A stretch of 64,000 nt of DNA, taken from NCBI GenBank assembly GCA_963681505.1, contig OY811987.1:1013066-1077065 (forward strand), given 5' to 3'. The position numbers and the translations under genes are program-made. Positions 63,147 through 64,000 of the stretch are shown piece after piece (the stretch's first letter is position 1; the number at the start of each line of letters is the position of its first letter). The notes under the pieces were generated by a model. It did no database searches and was not told the DNA's origin. It saw only the letters and a list, made by a program, of their open reading frames with translations. This DNA comes from Eunapius fragilis (taxonomy: Eukaryota; Porifera; Demospongiae; Spongillida; Spongillidae).

Positions 63147-64000
63147 TCATCCAGTGTAAGCATCCCCTGCAGAGGGAAGTAAATGCATTGGATTGTGAGC
63201 ATGTATGATGCTGGTTACCATGAATGTTGTAAAGATAGCAGCTGCTGACATGAAGTGCCAGAAGTCATGGTAGTCGTAGAAACCTCCAATGTAGCAAGGC
63301 TTGTTTAGCTCACGTGACTCAGCCGGTGTTGCCTGCCAAGTGGTAAGTCACCTTTGATGTGGCAGTTTCATAGGTGACTCACTGCTGAGTTGTATATCTT
63401 CATTTGAAAGTATGTGCCTGCCACAAACCATAATCCCATAGCCAATATAAAAATCATAGCTGGTAAAGCAATTCTCGGTTCTGAGTGGAAACACTTGGGA
63501 GATAAGGGATAAGATGGACATCAAATTACGTGTGTACATCATTGTATGTGTGCCCACCTTAGAGCCAAAGTACCAGGCTAGCAGAACTACTCCGTTTAGG
63601 GCAAAGAGGGCTAGTATTGTTGTTGCTATGTCCAACCGGCTGTAGAAGAACAAAACTGCAATCCTGGTGGAACACAAGGTGTTCAGTCAAGTGCATCTAT
63701 AGACCGGGCATATCATTGTATGCGTGAACTTAGCTTACACTATTCCATCACAACCAATTGCACATAGCAGCTTGACAAGCCGTGACTGTTAAGAAAATAA
63801 TTTATTTTATAATAATAGTGACAAAAACTCCCCATGATAGTGGAATATTGTACCTTCCTTAGCTTCCACATCTGCGGGAGTGGCATTGTAATTAGAACAA
63901 GTACATACATACGACCCGTACCTTTGGATTGCACATGACTGTTAGTTGATTGAAATGGTACAGAGAGAAATAGAAGACACCAGCTATGCCCAGCAGGACA
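63147..64000 (-). CDS. SID-1/SIDT family transmembrane protein, 3' part
   Basis: Multi-pass protein of the SID-1 family, implicated in uptake of double-stranded RNA or cholesterol handling. Exons in gene order: 63922->64000, 63854-63871, 63739-63785, 63558-63663, 63383-63493, 63147-63332; phases agree throughout. The C-terminal block TPAESRELNK ... YDYHDFWHFMSA matches the conserved TPAESRE and HDIWHFLSA signature of SIDT1/2. The preceding exons supply hydrophobic helices (IATTILALFALNGVVLLAWY; IALPAMIFILAMGLWFVAGT). The 18-bp exon 63854-63871 (MWKLRK) is supported only by splice sites and phase. The 5' part lies beyond the window. Confidence 0.85.

Overview
The window is nuclear DNA from an invertebrate animal. 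It carries spliced metazoan genes (kinesin light chain, BTBD9, pecanex-like 4, SPRTN, DHRS7, theta-class GSTs, a SID-1/SIDT channel) with mostly short introns. A gamete fusogen of the HAP2/GCS1 family, Ig-domain receptors and very many CA/TG and poly-G tracts are also present. HAP2 together with small introns and very tight gene spacing suggests a sponge or another early-branching animal; this is an inference. Gene models below were assembled by hand from splice sites, reading phase and remembered family alignments.

Positions 1-21860 are gene-dense and strictly alternate in strand: KLC(+), BTBD9(-), PCNX4(+), SPRTN(-), HAP2(+), DHRS7(-), GST theta(+). Head-to-head start codons lie 147, 104 and 62 bp apart, which suggests bidirectional promoters. 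Tail-to-tail stops of the last two convergent pairs are 116 and 73 bp apart. Several introns here carry minisatellites or (GT)n/(AC)n tracts that include the splice sites themselves.

Positions 21861-64000 are looser and repeat-rich. Two near-identical eight-exon genes (23680-29850 and 47275-59541) encode secreted-signal, Ig-like, single-pass membrane receptors. Copy A has a short tail with one ITIM-type and one ITSM-type tyrosine motif. Copy B has a stop codon between the two motifs. Theta-class GST genes lie outside the pair on both sides (21000-21860 and 62031-62900). The right edge holds the 3' part of a SID-1 family dsRNA channel on the minus strand.

The region between the Ig copies and the long first intron of copy B are filled with transposon remains: foldback MITEs, PIF/Harbinger-like and mariner-like MITEs, a TIR element with a decayed gypsy/Ginger-type integrase, a TIR element carrying a PHD finger, a DIRS-like reverse transcriptase fragment, and an insertion whose ends are suggested by a possible empty-site relative at 22.1 kb.
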